Assembly: GCF_016745255.1 (NCBI RefSeq)
Contig: NZ_JADOEQ010000008.1
Location: 62,001-126,000 of the forward strand
Reading direction: 5' to 3'
Source: Enterococcus sp. BWR-S5
GTDB taxonomy: Bacteria; Bacillota; Bacilli; Lactobacillales; Enterococcaceae
DNA: 64,000 nucleotides
Shown: in pieces, positions 61,644-64,000 of the stretch
How positions within the stretch are numbered: the first letter of the stretch is position 1
Layout of the letters: each line of letters opens with the position of its first letter
The notes under the pieces: model-generated
Told to the model about the DNA's origin: nothing
What the model saw: only the letters and a program-made list of their open reading frames with translations
Databases searched by the model: none
Made by a program: the position numbers and the translations under genes

Positions 61644-62348
61644 ATGAATGAAAATCAATTATCGAAACGTTTGGAGCGTGCAGGCGAGCTGGTACCGTTT
61701 GGTAGTCGTTTAGCTGATATTGGATCTGACCACGCTTATTTACCAGTGGCACTTATGCTGCAGGGAAAAATAGAATTTGCAGTTGCGGGAGAGGTTGTTC
61801 AGGGACCGTTCCAATCTGCTGAAAAGCAAGTAAGAAAAAATGGATTAAGTGAAAAAATCATCGTTCGTTTGGCGGATGGTCTGGATGCAGTTCTTGCGGA
61901 GGATCATATCAATGCAGTCTCTATCTGCGGGATGGGCGGTACCTTGATTCGTGACATCCTTGAAAAAGGGCGTGTCACAGGGCATTTGAATGGGCAAGAG
62001 GTGCTGATTCTTCAGCCTAATGTCGGAGAACAGGTGTTAAGACAATGGCTGACAGCCCAAGGCTATACTATTTTGGCAGAAGATATTTTGGAAGAAAATC
62101 AAAAAATCTATGAAATTATTTGTGCAGAAAAGAAAGAAGCTGTAGCAAACTATAGTGAAGAAGAGCTGATGTTTGGTCCACTTCTGCTTCAAAAAAAGGG
62201 CGCTGTATTTATTAAAAAATGGCAGCGAGAAATCAATCAGCGAAAAAATGTGGTGGAACAGCTGAAGAAATCAAAAGTGAATCAGCAAGAGAAAATTGCC
62301 GATTTGGAAAAGGAAATTAAGGCGATTGAGGAGGTTCTAAAACCATGA
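61644..62348 (+). CDS. trmK: tRNA (adenine22-N1)-methyltransferase TrmK
   Basis: A SAM-dependent enzyme that methylates A22 of tRNA. The SAM-binding motif LADIGSDHAYLPVAL lies near 23-37 and ICGMGGTLIRDIL near 94. A C-terminal coiled-coil-like helix (from about 185) is typical. Its stop overlaps the next ATG by 4 bp (ATGA), as in the usual trmK-nif3 pair. An in-frame ATG at 61623 lies on the promoter and is rejected. Confidence 0.93.
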   Translation: MNENQLSKRLERAGELVPFGSRLADIGSDHAYLPVALMLQGKIEFAVAGEVVQGPFQSAEKQVRKNGLSEKIIVRLADGLDAVLAEDHINAVSICGMGGTLIRDILEKGRVTGHLNGQEVLILQPNVGEQVLRQWLTAQGYTILAEDILEENQKIYEIICAEKKEAVANYSEEELMFGPLLLQKKGAVFIKKWQREINQRKNVVEQLKKSKVNQQEKIADLEKEIKAIEEVLKP

Positions 62349-63463
62349 GTATTACTGGACGCACCTTTATTGAAAAATTTGAGAGCTACTGCCCTCAGTG
62401 GCTTGCTGAAGAAGGCGATCCGGTAGGGCTTCACATCGGAACACTGAACAAGGAAATGAAGACAATCATGGTGACATTGGATGTTCGCCCGGAAGTAGTT
62501 GCAGAGGCAATTGAAAAGCAGGTTGATTTAATCATTGCTAAGCATCCGCCAATTTTTCGTCCTGCCAAAAGGCTCGACACGGATCAGCCTCAGACAAAAA
62601 TGTATGCGGACCTTCTTAAGAATGATATTGCAGTATTTGCTGCACATACCAATTTAGACATCATTGATAATGGCTTAAATGATTGGTTTTGCGAGCATTT
62701 AGGTATTCAGCATACGACTTATTTGACTAAAACACACACTGTTCCTTATAAGAAGTTGGCTGTTTTTGTACCAGTAGACCATGCAGCAGAAATGAGGACT
62801 GCATTGGGACAGGCAGGTGCCGGTACACAGGGGGATTATGTAAATACCAGCTATTCATTAATTGGTACCGGACGCTTTACGCCAGTTGGCGGAGCGAATC
62901 CCACAATCGGCGAGTTAAACAAGGAAGAATGTGTACAGGAAGCCAAAATTGAAGTGATTTTTCCTGAAACGATAGAGGAGCAAGTGCTCGCTGCAATGTA
63001 TGAAGTGCACCCTTATGAAGAGCCCGCTTTTGATCTTTATACAATTGATAACCTAAAAAAGAATTATGGTTTAGGACGAGTTGGAGAGTTGGATAAACCA
63101 GTGCCGCTTTCTCAGTTCGTTGAGACAATCAAAAAAACATTTTCTTTAGAAGGTCTACGCTTAGTGGCAGTGGACGAAGAGAAGGAGATTAAGCGTGTAG
63201 CAATATGCGGCGGCAGCGGTGAAAAATTCTATAAGGATGCATTGGCTAAGCAAGTAGATGTCTATATTACCGGAGATGTCTATTATCATACAGCCCACGA
63301 CATGGAAGCAGAAGGGCTGACCGTGATTGATCCTGGACACCATATCGAGGAATTATGCATGCCTGAGTTGGTCAAGCTATTCAATCAATGGAAAAAAGAC
63401 TATAATTGGGATGTATCGTTTATACAGTCTGAAATAAATACGAATCCATTTAAATTTAGATAG
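62345..63463 (+). CDS. Nif3-like dinuclear metal centre protein
   Basis: A 372-residue protein of the Nif3/YqfO family (GTP cyclohydrolase I type 2 annotation is common but uncertain). Metal-binding motifs IAKHPPIF near 62 and FAAHTNLD near 99, and the C-terminal [15 protein letters not shown] and PGHHIEE, are present. A central PII/CutA-like insert (about 130-235) is visible. It is translationally coupled to trmK by a 4-bp overlap. The cellular role is unresolved. Confidence 0.92.
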   Translation: MSITGRTFIEKFESYCPQWLAEEGDPVGLHIGTLNKEMKTIMVTLDVRPEVVAEAIEKQVDLIIAKHPPIFRPAKRLDTDQPQTKMYADLLKNDIAVFAAHTNLDIIDNGLNDWFCEHLGIQHTTYLTKTHTVPYKKLAVFVPVDHAAEMRTALGQAGAGTQGDYVNTSYSLIGTGRFTPVGGANPTIGELNKEECVQEAKIEVIFPETIEEQVLAAMYEVHPYEEPAFDLYTIDNLKKNYGLGRVGELDKPVPLSQFVETIKKTFSLEGLRLVAVDEEKEIKRVAICGGSGEKFYKDALAKQVDVYITGDVYYHTAHDMEAEGLTVIDPGHHIEELCMPELVKLFNQWKKDYNWDVSFIQSEINTNPFKFR

Positions 63464-63474
63464 GAGCAATTAAG

Positions 63475-64000
63475 ATGTACGAAAATTTATTACCTCGATT
63501 CTTACGCTATGTAAAAACAGAAACTCGGTCAAATCCGAAAAGTACAACAACCCCTTCAACTGAGACGCAAATCGCCTTTGCCCATACCTTGAAAAAGGAA
63601 TTGGAAGAGCTAGGAATGTCCGATGTTTTTTATAATGAAAGTAACGGCTTTGTGATAGCTACTTTACCGGCAAACACAGAAAAAACAGTACGTACAATTG
63701 GCTTTATCGCTCATATGGATACAGCAGATTTTAATGCGGAAAACGTTAACCCGCAGATTGTTGAACACTATGATGGAGAATCAACAATTAAGCTGGATAA
63801 AGAAGGAAAATATACATTAAATACAAAGGATTTCCCAAATTTAAAAAATTATGCGGGTCAAACCTTGATTACAACAGACGGTACAACCTTGCTTGGTGCC
63901 GATGATAAGTCGGGGATTGCTGAGATTATGACGGCTATGGAAATCTTGATTAAGAATCCGTCTATTAAGCATGGAACGATTCGTGTTGCCTTTGGACCGG
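63475..64000 (+). CDS. pepT: Peptidase T, 5' part only
   Basis: A metallo-aminopeptidase that removes N-terminal residues from tripeptides. The first 175 residues lie in the window; the frame stays open to its end. Visible are the start [18 protein letters not shown], the zinc-ligand stretch [11 protein letters not shown] near 77 and [16 protein letters not shown] near 139 with the bridging Asp. TAGGAG precedes the ATG. It begins 12 bp after the Nif3-family stop. Confidence 0.93.
   Translation, partial: MYENLLPRFLRYVKTETRSNPKSTTTPSTETQIAFAHTLKKELEELGMSDVFYNESNGFVIATLPANTEKTVRTIGFIAHMDTADFNAENVNPQIVEHYDGESTIKLDKEGKYTLNTKDFPNLKNYAGQTLITTDGTTLLGADDKSGIAEIMTAMEILIKNPSIKHGTIRVAFGP

Overview
The window is chromosomal DNA from a low-GC Gram-positive of the Lactobacillales, most probably an Enterococcus. 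The support is the nusA-infB operon with a long Gln/Asn/Gly-rich IF-2 linker, a WxL surface-protein locus, an alaS T-box leader, an NrtR-type Nudix regulator next to nadR-pnuC, and dispersed hairpin repeats between genes. No rRNA, tRNA or CRISPR array was seen. I did not fix a species.

Layout. (1) 0-10 kb: purine nucleoside salvage. deoD, a Crp/Fnr regulator with a TGTGA-N6-TCACA site upstream of deoD, deoB, a BMP-type nucleoside ABC importer, an NCS2 purine permease and a lipoprotein histidine phosphatase. (2) 10-16.4 kb: two ABC transporters of unknown substrate, the second a MacB/FtsX type. (3) 16.4-20 kb: NAD precursor salvage. nadR-pnuC lie behind a promoter with two in-phase palindromes, then come 123-bp tandem hairpin repeats and nrtR. 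(4) 20.2-32.3 kb: the most notable part. A tyrosine recombinase gene is enclosed by perfect 31-bp inverted repeats. Next to it lie an atypical winged-helix regulator and a complete WxL operon: beta-helix adhesin, three WxL proteins, an LPXTG protein, a DUF916/DUF3324 protein, a polybasic membrane protein and two signal peptidase I homologues, one of which has lost its catalytic lysine. I interpret the recombinase segment as a self-encoded invertible switch that could phase-vary the WxL surface layer. (5) 32.3-36.7 kb: a YfhO-family membrane protein and two lipoproteins. (6) 36.7-42.4 kb: an Rgg regulator facing a GPP34 protein, a 48-residue L35-like gene with a Pro-Pro leader ORF, an AraC/GyrI regulator, acetyltransferases and RNase HIII. 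(7) 42.4-48.1 kb: rimP-nusA-rnpM-ylxQ-infB-rbfA. (8) 48.6-64 kb: acetolactate decarboxylase, two uncharacterised proteins, an acetyltransferase, T-box-alaS, a 2045-residue SpaA/Cna-B adhesin without an LPXTG motif, trmK, a Nif3-family gene and the 5' part of pepT.

How the genes work together. Region 1 imports nucleosides, splits them by phosphorolysis (DeoD) and feeds the pentose phosphate onward (DeoB). Region 3 imports nicotinamide riboside (PnuC) and turns it into NAD (NadR), with NrtR as the likely repressor. In region 4 the recombinase would set the orientation of an outward-facing promoter, and the adjacent regulator and WxL operon would build a cell-wall-associated surface assembly. 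All functional statements are inferred from sequence features read by eye; no database search was possible.
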